In this document: positions 1-10,440 of the stretch, one piece after another
How the letters are laid out: each line of letters starts with the position of its first letter
Position numbering within the stretch: the stretch's first letter is position 1
Assembly (NCBI GenBank): GCA_965153455.1
Contig: OZ234496.1
Span: forward strand, 8,517,863 to 8,581,862
Origin: Sphagnum compactum
Lineage: Eukaryota; Bryophyta; Sphagnopsida; Sphagnales
Length of the DNA: 64,000 bases
Reading direction: 5' to 3'
Notes under the pieces: generated by a model
Told to the model about the DNA's origin: nothing
The model's database searches: none
What the model saw: the letters and a program-made list of their open reading frames with translations, nothing else
Position numbers and translations under genes: made by a program

Positions 1-743
1 TGTGGGAAATATATAATTTATTTGTACATTAAACTTTTACCATAGATTTATATCATTTATATACTATATCTATGAAGATACGTAAATTTATTTTACGTGT
101 GTAAAAACTTTGCACAATTACATTAAATTATATGTGTACGAATGAACAAATTTAATAATTTGAAAAAATTAGTTGAAATTTTAATATTTTTTATCATTTT
201 AAAAATGAAATTTTATTTATATTAAATTTACATATCAGTTTTTATATGAATAATACTCTAAAATATATATATATATATATGATCCATTTATAAATATTTT
301 ATGTGGATAAATTATATAAACTCATATGTTTAAATTAACATTTATTGGTAAAATCATGATATATTGGAATCAAAATTGTATAATATAAATTCTTAAATCA
401 AATGAATATTTAAGATATGAAATATATATTTTATTTATTTCATGTATAAGTCACAACGATTTTTTTGTTTACAAATCATGTGTTTGAATTTATTTTTTTC
501 AAAGAATGGTTATCAAAATGTTATTAAATAAATAAAATTAAAATAATTTTTTTGAAATGAAATAATTTTTAAAAATATATATAATTTTCTAAATTATTGA
601 ACAAATTTGCTAATAAAATATTCAATTTTTTCATTCGGACAATTATTAATACGATATGAATGATCAAATTTGAAATTTTGTGTAATGTTTAGATGAAATA
701 TGGTTTATATCGAATAAAAATTAAAATATTTACACAATAATTA
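1..743. other. AT-rich unit start, no gene seen
   Basis: Very AT-rich sequence with a short (AT)n run near 265-282 and many A/T homopolymers. No open frame, RNA gene or protein similarity is visible. The equivalent stretches are 16524-17268, 29731-30474 and 45948-46686. Confidence 0.7.
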
Positions 744-970
744 GGGTGGTTTGGTGGTAAAAGAATTTAACTCCATCATTGGGGTACAAGAATCAAATTT
801 CACAAATGACGTTCGTTGTGGTCAACATTGAAATATTGATTGAATATTTCATACCTACTTAGATTACCTAGGTTAAGTGGTTACCTAGGTGAGCCTAAGT
901 ATGTAGATTTGGTGATTTATTTAATTAATTAAATTAGGTTTTTAACCTAGTTTAGGTGGTGACACATGTC
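744..970 (+). mobile_element. tRNA-headed SINE-like repeat (mini-unit copy)
   Basis: The first ~70 bases look like a decayed tRNA: an A-box-like ggtttggtggtaaaag, a middle part, then a B-box-like ggtacaagaatcaaat. The following body is rich in TAGG/CCTA words (acctaggttaagtgg, gcctaagt). The same head and body organisation, better preserved, is seen on the - strand at 12626-12845. Too decayed for a functional tRNA. Confidence 0.5.
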
Positions 971-3192
971 AACAATTGATAGGATGAAAAACAATGAAAA
1001 ACAATATCTTATTATTTATAATAAATTTAGCATAATAAATACTATAAATTTTAAAAATAATGTTGCTCAAGTTTTGGGTCGAATTTGTAATAATAAAAAA
1101 TAATTAAATGATGACTAAACTATCACTAATGACTTTAGTTATAAACTCAATCATATATTTGACGAATTTTGCTAATGTTTCTCAAGTAAATAACATGAAA
1201 CTTCTGTTATTATAAACTATCGGTGTATAAACAACACAAACAATAATTTGTTTAAAAATGCACCTTGCATGGTTGATGTTGTTAAAGGAAAATTCATTGA
1301 ACTAATTAATTGAATTTTGAGCACTTGTGCAACAGAAGAAGTATGAAGATTCAATCATGGGTTACACATTTGTAAGTTTCTTGGGTTATATCAATTGTAA
1401 ATTCTTGATTTGAACAATGTAGTTTGTTCAAACTTGAAATGAACTATTCAACTCCTCATGACAATTAGATTGAAATGACAAGAAGGTTTAAATATGAGGA
1501 TGCAATGGCATGTTTCACACATGCCTTTCAATTGCATGAAATAGACAAAAAATACATGCACTGTAATTGAAACAAAAACTGAAGTCCTATGAAACATACT
1601 AATAAATTGAAATACAAAAGATCTTAAAATCACAAAACGTCCTGATCATACATGCACAAGTACATGTCCCCCATGAACACATGATTAGTCACATAATGTT
1701 CTAATCATGGATGCTATCATGTTTTGGCATAATAAAAGCCAACTTTGGGCATGGGACAAATTAAATGAAGTGGATGAAACTTTGTGCACTAAGTGGGAAT
1801 TGTGTGAGGGGATGGGCCAAGACTCCCAAGACTCTTTTAATTGCACTTTGAAAATGAAAGTTGAAACTTTGTCAAAGTTTCAACTATCCAGAATGAGGTT
1901 TGAATGTTCAAAACATGTTGAAATTGCTTGACCTTTATATAATTGAAGATACCCAAATGAAAATTAGAAGATAGTGGCCTTGCATTGTTAGAAAAACCTT
2001 TATCTTAATAGTTATGATGTTTTGAAAGGTAATGACAACCAAATGTCAAAAAAAATTCAACCATTCAAAATGAGATTTGGAATAACAAATCATGTCTAAT
2101 TGAAGAGTTTGACAAAATGTTGGAAATTTCTGAAGATTATAAGACAATGGCATCCAATGTTCGAAACAAATATCTTCCTTAATGGTTATGAGGCCTAAAA
2201 GTTGCAAGACAATGAAATATCACATGTATGGAATTGATTTTTGCTAATATTGTACATATAGGAAATATAATAACCTTTAATATATGAGAACCTTTAAGTG
2301 CAAGATGTGGGAAACATATAATTTATTTGTACATTACAATTTTATCATAAATTTATATAATTTATATACTATATTTATAAAGATATAAAAATTTATTTTA
2401 TATGTGTAAAAAATTTGCACAATTACATTAAATTATATGTGTACAAATGAACAAATTTAATAATTTGAAAAAATTAGTTGAAATTTTAATATTATTTATT
2501 ATTCTAAAAATGAATTGAAATATTTATATTAAATTTACATATCATATTTAATATGATATGTAACATACCAATAAATTGAAATACAAAAGATCTTAAAATC
2601 ACAAAACGTCCTAATCATACATGCACAAGTACATGTCCCCCATGAACACATGATTAGTCACATAATGTTCTTATCATGGATGCTATCATGTTTTGGCATA
2701 ATAACAGCAAACTTTGGGCATGGGACAAATTAAATGAAGTGGATGAAACTTTGTGCACTAACTGAGAATTGTGTGAGGGGGATGGGCCAAGACTCCCAAG
2801 ACTCTTTCAATTGCACTTTGAAAATGAAAGTTGAAACTTTGTCAAAGTTTCAACTATACAGAATGTTCAAAACATGTTGAAATTGCTTGACCTTTATATA
2901 ATTGAAAATACCTGAATGAAAATTAGAAGATAGTGGCCTTGCATTGTTAAAAAAACCTTTATCTTAATAGTTATGATGTTTTGAAAGGTAATGACAAACA
3001 AATGTCAAAAAAAAATTCTACCATTCAAAATGGGATTTGGAATAACAAATCATGTCTAATTGAAGAGTTTCACAAAATGTTGGAAATTTCTGAAGATTAT
3101 AAGACAATGGCATCCAATGTTCGAAACAAATATCTTCCTTAATGGTTATGATGCCTAAAAGTTGCAAGACATCAATGTGTCCTGATCATGGA
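971..3192. other. Non-coding stretch with an internal duplication
   Basis: Bases ~1600-2209 are repeated at ~2570-3169 because the truncated mini-unit joins unit 1 here. A reading frame at 1707-1931 (and 47695-47889 in unit 4) covers a moderately conserved block (LWAWDKLNEVDETLC) but is broken in other copies, and I recognise no protein. It may be a relic exon. Nothing else is apparent. Confidence 0.5.
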
Positions 3193-3470
3193 AGGATTTG
3201 AGAATTTTGAAAAAATATCATTTGGATGTAACCCGACGAGGACACAATAAATATGATGAAATTGAGTTTTCCCACTCAAAGATGAAAGCAATTTTCGATC
3301 TGGTGGTGAATGAGACCCTTTATTTAATTGGTACACAACTTTGGCAAACTTGTAACATGAGATGTAATCTAGGGTTCATGAAATGCAATTTTAAGGTTTA
3401 TGAGATGAGGAATTTGAGAACTTTGAAAAAATACCATTCGCATGTAGCCCCATGGGGACATAAGAAATAT
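3193..3470 (+). repeat. ~63-base direct repeat flanking the Hsp70 fragment (unit 1)
   Basis: Copy a (3193-3254) and copy b (3408-3470) share the pattern aatttgaga..ttgaaaaaat followed by atgta.ccc and ggacaca/ggacata. They bracket the 108-base Hsp70-like fragment. The same pair occurs at 18759-18820/18974-19036, 31963-32024/32178-32240 and 48218-48278/48432-48494. The arrangement predates the array duplication. Confidence 0.7.
3251..3358 (+). pseudogene. 108-base HSPA12-like gene fragment (unit 1)
   Basis: Aligns without a gap to codons around residues 377-412 of the Hsp70 gene downstream (compare 22078-22185), with about 88 of 108 bases identical by my count. The translation, IEFSHSKMKAIFDLVVNE, matches IEVSYSEMKAIFDPVVNE of the gene. 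It keeps the reading frame and lies in an open frame of 93 codons (3198-3479). Similarity stops abruptly on both sides. Best read as a relic of an older gene copy rather than a functional exon, since the open frame beyond it has no similarity to the gene. Confidence 0.75.
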
Positions 3471-4139
3471 ATTAGATAGTGTTTCCTATAACATTTTGGG
3501 TCAAAGTTGAGTCTATGTAAATATGTGCTAAATTTGTGATATAGTTTTGGCTTAAACTTGGATCATTCACTATGTTTCTGTAGTTGGTATAATTGAGAGT
3601 TGCATGTGAAGCATGTTCCTCCATCCTAATCATTCATCTTAAAGCTCTTGCATTTGGTGTATTAGAAGTGAAGAACTAAGGAGTATGCACTAGGTTTATA
3701 GATTTCCAATGTTGTAGAATCAAAAGTTTATCGCCAATACACTTAACAAGTCTACAAGGGTGTGTCACAATGTTTAGCAATAAGGGAGCTCCAATCTAAT
3801 GCACAAAATGAAGATGATGAAAAAGGTAAACATATTTCTAAATCATAAAAACTTTGCTATTAATTTGTAATGTTAATGGAAGCTTTGCTATAGAGTGTAG
3901 TTGTACCTTTGCAAAGCAAGTGAACATTTATTTGTTTTTCGAAGAATTCCCCATTTTGCAAAGGATCATTTTGCTTGTTTTCAAAACCTTCCCTATTTTG
4001 AATAGATCTATCGTATCTTTATGGTGTAATGGCCTCAATTTGGACATTTTTACAATAAGGGCTTTCCTGAAGTGCATATAAGGTCCTCTACTTTGCCTTG
4101 GGTGGGCCCTTGTGGGAATCTCCTAATTATGGGATGTTA
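3471..4139. other. Spacer between Hsp70 fragment and purine-rich array (unit 1)
   Basis: Non-coding. It contains one early copy of the array word aatgaagatgatgaaaaagg near 3808. No gene, RNA or protein similarity is seen. Equivalents are 19037-19734, 32241-32924 and 48495-50229 (the last interrupted by an insertion). Confidence 0.6.
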
Positions 4140-4655
4140 CCTTACATAATAGATTGGATGAATACATTTAATGATGATAATGATTTCAAAATGAAGATGA
4201 TGAAAAAGTAAGCATGTTTTCCAAGCCAACAAATTGGATGAAAAAATGAATGATGAAAATGATTTCAAAATGAAGACGATGAAAAAGGTAAGTTTATTTC
4301 CAAAAAAATATTGGTTGAAAAGATATAATGATGGAATTAATTTCGAAATCAAGATGATGAAGAAGGCAAGCCATGTTTCCAAGCAAAAAAAAAAGAGGAG
4401 GCGGAGGAAGGAAAAAAACAGGATGAAAGTGAAGATGAAGGTTGTAAACATGTTGCCTGGCAAAAAAAAATTTGGTGAAAATGAAAATGATGAAAATTGA
4501 AGAGGATGAAGGAGTTTTAAAGCTGAAGAAATTGGATGAAAGTAAAGATGATGTCAAAATGAAGAAGAATGAAAGCATGTTTGGAAGCGAAATCATATTG
4601 GATGAAGAAAAGTGGATGAAAGTGAAGATGAGAAGACCTAGAGCAAGTACTAGTT
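4140..4655 (+). repeat. Degenerate ~80-base purine-rich tandem array (unit 1)
   Basis: Six to eight diverged copies of a ~70-85-base motif: attggatgaa, then gatttcaaaatgaag, then atgatgaaaaagg, then taagcatgtttccaagc. The + strand is strongly purine-biased (GA-rich). Several copies carry a good splice-donor-like junction (aaaaag/gtaagt at 4287). Lysine/aspartate-rich frames across it reflect the repeat composition, not a recognised protein. Confidence 0.7.
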
Positions 4656-4669
4656 AGAGAAGAAGGAAA

Positions 4670-5376
4670 CTCATCCACTAAATTTCATCACCAAAATTGC
4701 CTCATTTTGGTTTTGTTTGTTTTCTGCGTGGTCTCGGTGTCCTTCGTTTTGCGTGGTGGGAGGATTCTTCCGCGCGCCTGTGCGACCGCGGCATCTTTCT
4801 TTCTCGTCGCCCACTCGTCCTCGGTAAGGACTTTCCCGGAACGCTAGACTTTGCGGTTTTTTTCTCTTCTTCTTTTCTGCACACGATTTCTCTTGGACTT
4901 TTGTGGGATGTCCGGCGCCTTGATAAGACGCACGCACGCCCGATGCTGCTCAGTGGAGACAGCAAGCAAGTCTTGTGAGTTGGGAAGAAAGGTGGCTCGT
5001 GGGTTTGCACAACTAGTAGCAGCTCCCTCGCTCGCTCATCTTTATTGACCGTGTTCCAGAAGTGTCGGTACTCAACAAACCTCTTGCGTCCTCTCCACTT
5101 TTCTGAGGATGATTTTGTTGGGTTGCTGAATTTCTTGAACAAAGGGTTTTGTGATTGATTGCTTGACCGATTGAGAGTGATCGTAAGACTTGGTTGTTGA
5201 GCTGAGGTTTTGAGGTAAATTTGGGTATTGGGTAGTTTGGAGTTTCTGTGCTTCTGCAGTCATCGTCGTGCAAGAGTCCGAAGCTTTTGGAGAGTGCAAG
5301 TTCGGACACTTCGTTTGCAGGAGTTGGTAATTTGAAGGTGAGCAGGAGGATGAGGAGGCGGAGGAGAACTGTGACA
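4670..5376 (+). promoter_or_regulatory. CpG-rich leader with candidate 5' UTR intron (unit 1)
   Basis: Base composition changes sharply at ~4690 to GC- and CpG-rich sequence (ccgcgcgcctgtgcgaccgc). A candidate intron runs from ctcg/gtaagg at 4824 to tttgcag/gagttg ending at 5320 (497 bases). Splicing would place a short GC-rich first exon next to the exon holding the start codon. Donor and acceptor are conserved in all four units. No convincing TATA box or three-part heat-shock element is seen; a single TTCcaGAA pair lies at 5054, within the candidate intron. Confidence 0.5.
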
Positions 5377-6767
5377 ATGGATCATGCGGAGTCTGCTTCC
5401 GGAGAAGGAGGAGCGAGAGTGGTGGTGGGACTGGATTTCGGCACCACGTACTCTGGTTATGCTTTCGCACACAAATCGAAGCCCAAGGACATCTTCACAT
5501 TTTACGACTGGGCAAAATCATCCCCACCCTACTGCAAAACCATCACCGGGATTTACTACAAACCAGTAGATTCTTCTGATGCAGGAGGCGAAAAACAGTA
5601 CGTGTGCAAGTCTTGGGGAAATCCGGCTCGCCTTGAACTTGAGAAGGACTGTGGGTTGAAGCGGACGATACGGGATCCTCGTCAGCAACAAGCTGCTGCT
5701 GTGGATGTGCCGGTTGTCGGCGAGTATCTGACGAGATTCAAGCTTGATCTTCTTGAGGTGGGTGGCGATGATGGAGCGACGTCACCTAGTGGTACCATCT
5801 ATCCTCCGGGACTGACGGTGAATCGAGTCATCAGCGATTACTTGCGAGAGATTGGCAGGTTCATCATGGAACATCTGCAGACGCATTATGGGGAACAGCT
5901 TTCCATGGAATCAGTACAGTGGTGTGTCACGGTTCCTTCCATCTGGAGCGACAGTGCCAAGCGCAAGATGAAACAGTGTATGGCTGATGCCGGTCTTGTA
6001 GTGGGTGGTGGTGGTGGTGGTCCAAACGGATCTTCCCAACGTCAACATGCCAGCCCACATCCTCGGAGATGAAAGCAATCTTCGATCCGGTGGTGAATGA
6101 GAACCTTGACCTAATTGCTGCACAACTCTCGCTGACCGGCGACATCAAGGTCATGTTGGTGGTAGGTGGTTTCGCAGGCTCTCCTTACCTTATGACAAGA
6201 ATAAAGAACAGCTTTGCTGCTGAGGTTGAACGGATAATTAGTCCGCCGAATCCTGGAAGTGCAGTTTGTCAGGGTGCAGTAGCACTGGCAATGAACCCCG
6301 GAGCAATCCTTTCTAGAATTGCGAGAAAAACCTATGGATTTAGGTGCCTTTATGAGTTTGAGGAAGGAGATCCTGCTGAGTCCTGTTTCGAGGTAGGTAA
6401 CAGGAAGATGTGCCGGAACCGATTCTGCATTTATGTGCAGAAGGGAAGTCAGGTAGCAGTTGATCATTGTGTCACCAAGACACATGTGGGATTGTACCCT
6501 AGACAGAAGGTGATGCCCCTCGTAATCTACAGCTCTGATGATGTCTCCCCAAGATACACAAAGGGAGGATCAGCTGAAAAGGAAGGTGAGTTGGAGATAG
6601 ACATTTCTAACGTCAGTGGAGCGACAGATGCGAAACCTAAAGTCAGCGTCTCCATGTACTTTGGTCGCAGCAGTATAGAGGTGAAAGCTGTAGCTCTTAA
6701 TTTTGGAGACAAATCTAAGGTTCATGAGATGCAGGTCCCTGTCACATTTGGTGGTGTCTTGGAGTGA
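5377..6767 (+). pseudogene. HSPA12-like Hsp70 pseudogene (unit 1), 467-base deletion
   Basis: Begins MDHAES at the same ATG as the intact copies (A at -3, G at +4) and keeps the first ATP-phosphate motif (GLDFGTTYSGYAF). After residue 229 (ASPHP) bases equivalent to 21640-22106 of unit 2 are missing and replaced by one G. This removes the second phosphate motif (VVDIGGGTSD) and the following lobe, and shifts the frame; translation stops at 6072. The remainder (6069-6767) continues in another frame with the adenosine motif VVGGFAGSPYL and the C-terminal region intact. A 231-residue truncated protein could be made but would not bind ATP normally. The downstream half still shows unit-specific residues, so the deletion looks recent. 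Confidence 0.9.
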
Positions 6768-7280
6768 TTGCAAAAACCTTTCTTATGTAATGTGTGTAGG
6801 CTGATTCTTCTCCAATTTGTAGACTCACAATCCAACAATGCTCATGGGATTGGAGAGTCTGTGATAAATTGCAATACCACTCGCTCCCTGATGTCTTGTG
6901 TTGTTCAGCCCTATTTTTATTTCCCGTACCAGGAATTTCGGATTCTTCTGGATGGGTTTTCTCATCTGTGAACAGGACCTTGTTGGAGCAACTTTGTGAT
7001 GTATATTCTAATGCTGGTAGCAGACACAAGGCATTCAACTGCATAATATATTTCATGCAAAGAATTTCATAAAGTAGATGAGGTGATTCAAATGCAAGTA
7101 TGTTTAAAACTACTGGCCATGGCCAATGTTGTGGGTTCAAGTGTGAATTGTAAATTTTTCGTTTGGATTTTGTTGAATTTTTATTGTATTTCCAATGACA
7201 AAGATTACAGAAAATTCATTATCTCTCACACCTTTGGCTTAAAAATTAACAAAATCGCCTCCTTGAAACCCTATGCATAG
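6768..7280 (+). other. 3' flank / probable 3' UTR of the unit 1 pseudogene
   Basis: Moderately GC-rich sequence conserved in all units directly after the stop codon, dropping to AT-rich near 7150. Unit 1 lacks a 20-base piece (between two 'attc' words at ~6942) that units 2-4 keep. A plant-type near-upstream polyadenylation element may lie in the ATAATATATT stretch near 7046. The small frames here are chance. Confidence 0.4.
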
Positions 7281-7402
7281 AGGGCGTTTGAACAATACCA
7301 AAACCACCCCAATTTCCGCAAAAAATTAGTTTTCATTTCATTGAATTTTCAATCACAGAATCGGACAACATGAGGAAGTTCTGTAATGTACATTTATTTG
7401 AG

Positions 7403-7556
7403 GAGGACTTTCTGATGGTATGAAGAGCACAATGGAGGGCAAGCGGTGTGATTTGGGGAATCTGAACATGACAAACAACCTACCTTGCTTGATAGGTATA
7501 TATCAAGGCATGAATCCCCTGATTTCTTCCTTGTGCCTCTATTTGGAAGACGCAAG
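7403..7556 (+). pseudogene. Possible relic exon (unit 1 copy)
   Basis: Aligned to the unit 2 block at 23480-23634, which is bounded by an acceptor-like ttatttcag and a donor-like caag/gtatgt. The unit 1 copy is one base shorter and has an in-frame TGA early on, so it is broken here. No protein family recognised. It is followed by a (TATT)n microsatellite at 7593-7616. Confidence 0.4.
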
Positions 7557-7616
7557 GTATGTACAGTGCAACAACGGTGGAGTTAGGTGGGGTATTTATT
7601 TATTTATTTATTTATT

Positions 7617-9059
7617 GTTGGTTCAGGTCAGTAGTCCAATGGAGAAGTTATCTTCCCCAGGGACTTCCTAGAAGATGATGTCTAACATGGATACTAAATC
7701 CATTTAGCTTAATACAGTAAACCCCCTTCAAATTTACGCCCTTGGTGTATATTTTCTTTTGTGACACTAATGAATTGCGATTTAAATGTGTATAGTCACC
7801 TTTCGTATAAACCCTTACAAGATTGTGATTATACGCAACAACAAATCTTACAAAACAACCCATTTATGTTAGAATAAAGGTGTCAATTATCTAAATTTTC
7901 TACATGGGTTATTCTAAGCTCTACTATGCATTATTAGACTTGAAGAAGGTTGTGATTTTTAGTTGTTTTATTGTGATGATTTACATTAAGTTTGAGGTTT
8001 TTAACTATTCGCTTGTGTATTTGTCAACTAGATATTTTTAATTAAGATTTTATGTTTTCTTGACAAGTTCACATTCTTTTGCTTGTCTCCATTTTTTATA
8101 AAAAAATTCCGTTTCCAATTGAATTTATTGTTGTTAGTTTGCACAATTTGAACACAAAGCAACATTAACATTACCAAAGAGGAATACAATTTAAATTTTT
8201 TTAATATTTGCTTTAGATTTTCCTCGTTATAATCACATTGAAAAAGAAAGCTATGCGAGGATTTTGTGCTACTAATAAGTGTGATAATAATTTTGAAAAA
8301 TGATGTTTCTTACTCAAACAAATGATTACCAAAAAAATGTGTGACAAAACAAGAATGTGACTAAAATGGGCATGATTATAAATGCACAGATAATAATCAT
8401 ATCAATAAACTAGCATCCAATTTTACACCCCTTGTAATCCTCACTTGGCTATTTCACCCCCACTTCGTAGCTAAAATTTAAAATCTTTCAAACTGGAACT
8501 CAAAACTCAAAAGTAGGATGAGCTCTCCAAAATTATGATTATGTTTTCTTTCTTTTAATATACCTAGGGACCTTGTGCCTAACTAAGAGGTCTACCTACC
8601 TCAATCAAAGACCTACCTAAGGTACCTACCCACCTACCTACCAAACTAGTTTGACCTCGACTTGAAGAGGTTTCTCTTAGTTTTGTCACCTATCTTTTTG
8701 TAGTTCAAAACTAACAATTCCAATTTTAGGTCTTCCCACTCGTTTTCACTAAACTAGCCATGTTGGTTTTGGCTAGAACCACATCACAAGTGTTTTTTAT
8801 AAAGTTATTCTCAAAACTAACACCTGATTACAATCCTATTTAATTCGTTATTTATTATTTCATGCCATATTTTTTAGTATTTTAAAATTAGCCTAATTGA
8901 GGATGAAAAATTCCAACTAAGGATGAATAGAAAACCTATTCGAACTTTAAGGGAATTGAACGCTATTGTAGTTAGGTGTAGAGATCACAAGTATTGAGAA
9001 GTTCTAGGGCTGTTGGATTGTTTTAGGTGTAAGGTCTATAATTTTGTGTTTGAAAACTT
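7617..9059. other. AT-rich non-coding stretch with a CCTA block (unit 1)
   Basis: No gene seen. Bases 8591-8650 are a dense run of CCTA words (ctacctacc, acctacctaag, gtacctaccc); equivalents are 24671-24728, 37881-37934 and 55201-55254. The rest is plain AT-rich sequence conserved between units. Confidence 0.6.
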
Positions 9060-9260
9060 TAGTTTTAGGGTTTTGTTTTAATTAAGGGTAAATTTTCAAT
9101 TGTTATTTTTTTGAGTTTGGGTTTTAAGGCTTATTTTTTTAAAAAAATTTAAGGTTTATATTTGAAGCTAGGGTTTCATGTTTAAATTTTAAATGGTTAG
9201 TTTGAAAGGTTGAGGTTTACGGTTAACATTTTAAGATTAAGGTTTTGAAGTTTTGGGGTT
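9060..9260 (+). repeat. Degenerate telomere-like words (unit 1)
   Basis: A ~200-base stretch enriched for imperfect AGGGTTT/AAGGTTT words (tttagttttagggtttt, agctagggtttcatg, ttaaggttttgaag). These resemble the plant telomere repeat TTTAGGG, heavily decayed. Similar in all four units, so acquired before amplification. Confidence 0.45.
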
Positions 9261-10230
9261 ATATCATATTGAAAGCATCTCAAATCTTTTTCAAAATGAA
9301 AAAATCATAAGAAATATTAGTTGCAATGTTTTTAAAATGCTTTTAGTACTTTATATTCATTAAATTCAGTTGAAATTGTTTTATACATCATTCCCCTAAA
9401 AAGATATAAGAAACTTTGTGCTGTAAACATATTAAAAACTTTTAACATTAGTATAATTTTTGACATTAAAACATGGAAAAAACAAACACTTGTTACACTT
9501 TCTTTGGCTCCCATTAATGTGATTGCATTAGCAACATTTTATCTTCTAGCAAATTGGCGCAAAATGTTACCTATGGCTAAGAGCCACACCCACCACAATA
9601 AGAGTCTAAATCTCAAATTCACCACTTATGTTCCAACATGAAGTTTAAGGTGCCTTGGGTTGTATTTGATCACGAAGGAAGTTTTGTTAAATTTTTATTG
9701 TTTAAGGCATTTTTTCTACTAGTTTTTAAATTATTTTGATAGTTTTCACAAAACTTGTCATCATTAAACTTAAATCATTTATGGGACCTATTCAACTCAT
9801 GTTAAATCTCTTGTGGGATGATGGCCATGCATGTTACATTTACAAAAATGAAAAAAAATTGTAGGTACAAGATTTAAAGGTTTCAAGCCTTTTGCCAATG
9901 CGGGGCCTTGACACCTTTCCTACAACCTCCTACATTTCAATTTTCCATTATACTAATTCTTGATTATGTGGGATTCATCCATCCTTACATTTAAAACCCT
10001 TGTAGAAAATCAAGTTTCCTGACCAAAAAATTTATTAAAAAAAAAGACCCCATTGAAATGGCCATAAAAAAAACTTTTCATCACTTTGTAAAAGTTGATT
10101 TTAACATGTCCATTGTGACTGGGTGGTCATTTTGATTTGTCATTTTGACTTACAAGGCAATGGATCATTTACGTAGTCAAATTTAAAATAATTATTTGAA
10201 AATTTAGTTTCAAAAATAAAATTATATTGT
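9261..10230. other. Non-coding stretch, nothing recognised (unit 1)
   Basis: AT-rich sequence conserved between units; the reverse-strand frame at 9332-9514 is not accompanied by any recognisable protein. No structure stands out. Confidence 0.6.
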
Positions 10231-10440
10231 AGGTAGATAGGTACTAAATAAGTGTAAGTAGGCCAAGAAAGGTAGGTAGCTAGGTTGAAGAAGGAAGTAT
10301 CTAGGTACTAGTGGTAGCCTAGCTACCCAACTTAACCCACCTAGCCTAGCTATTAAACCAAGCCTACATAGCCTAGCTACCCAATCAAGCCTATCTAGCC
10401 TTGCTACCCAACCTAACATACCTAGCATAACCCTTTCAAC
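10231..10440. repeat. TAGG/CCTA-rich block (unit 1)
   Basis: About 210 bases in which TAGG words dominate the first half (gtaggtagataggtact) and CCTA words the second (cctagctacccaa repeated), giving a loose inverted arrangement. Possibly the body of a SINE-like element whose head on the - strand (weak B box around 10470) has decayed. Equivalents are 39653-39862 and 56856-57060; unit 2 has lost it. Confidence 0.5.

Larger units (their letters stand above)
1..2304 (+). repeat. Truncated array unit (mini-unit)
   Basis: Bases 1-2209 match the first ~2.2 kb of the other units. At about 2210 the sequence jumps from the word gttgcaagaca straight to the last ~95 bases of a unit (aatgaaatatcacatg), and a new unit start follows at 2305. 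About 13-14 kb, including any Hsp70 gene, is therefore missing. Both sides of the junction share 'aagaca', as expected for end joining at microhomology. No gene is left in it; the short reading frame at 1707-1931 matches non-coding sequence of the other units. Confidence 0.8.

Noticed and set aside
4234-4500. Lys/Asp/Glu-rich frames in the purine-rich array (both strands)
   Set aside because: They follow the repeat composition, change frame between units and show no recognised domain.
5053-5061. Heat-shock element
   Set aside because: Only a two-part TTCnnGAA site, and inside the candidate intron; no three-part element found near the leader.
9332-9514. Small - strand frame conserved in place in several units (also 25429-25611, 38813-39049, 55944-56252)
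   Set aside because: Sequence conservation is no higher than in the flanks, the length varies and frames shift between units, and no protein is recognised.
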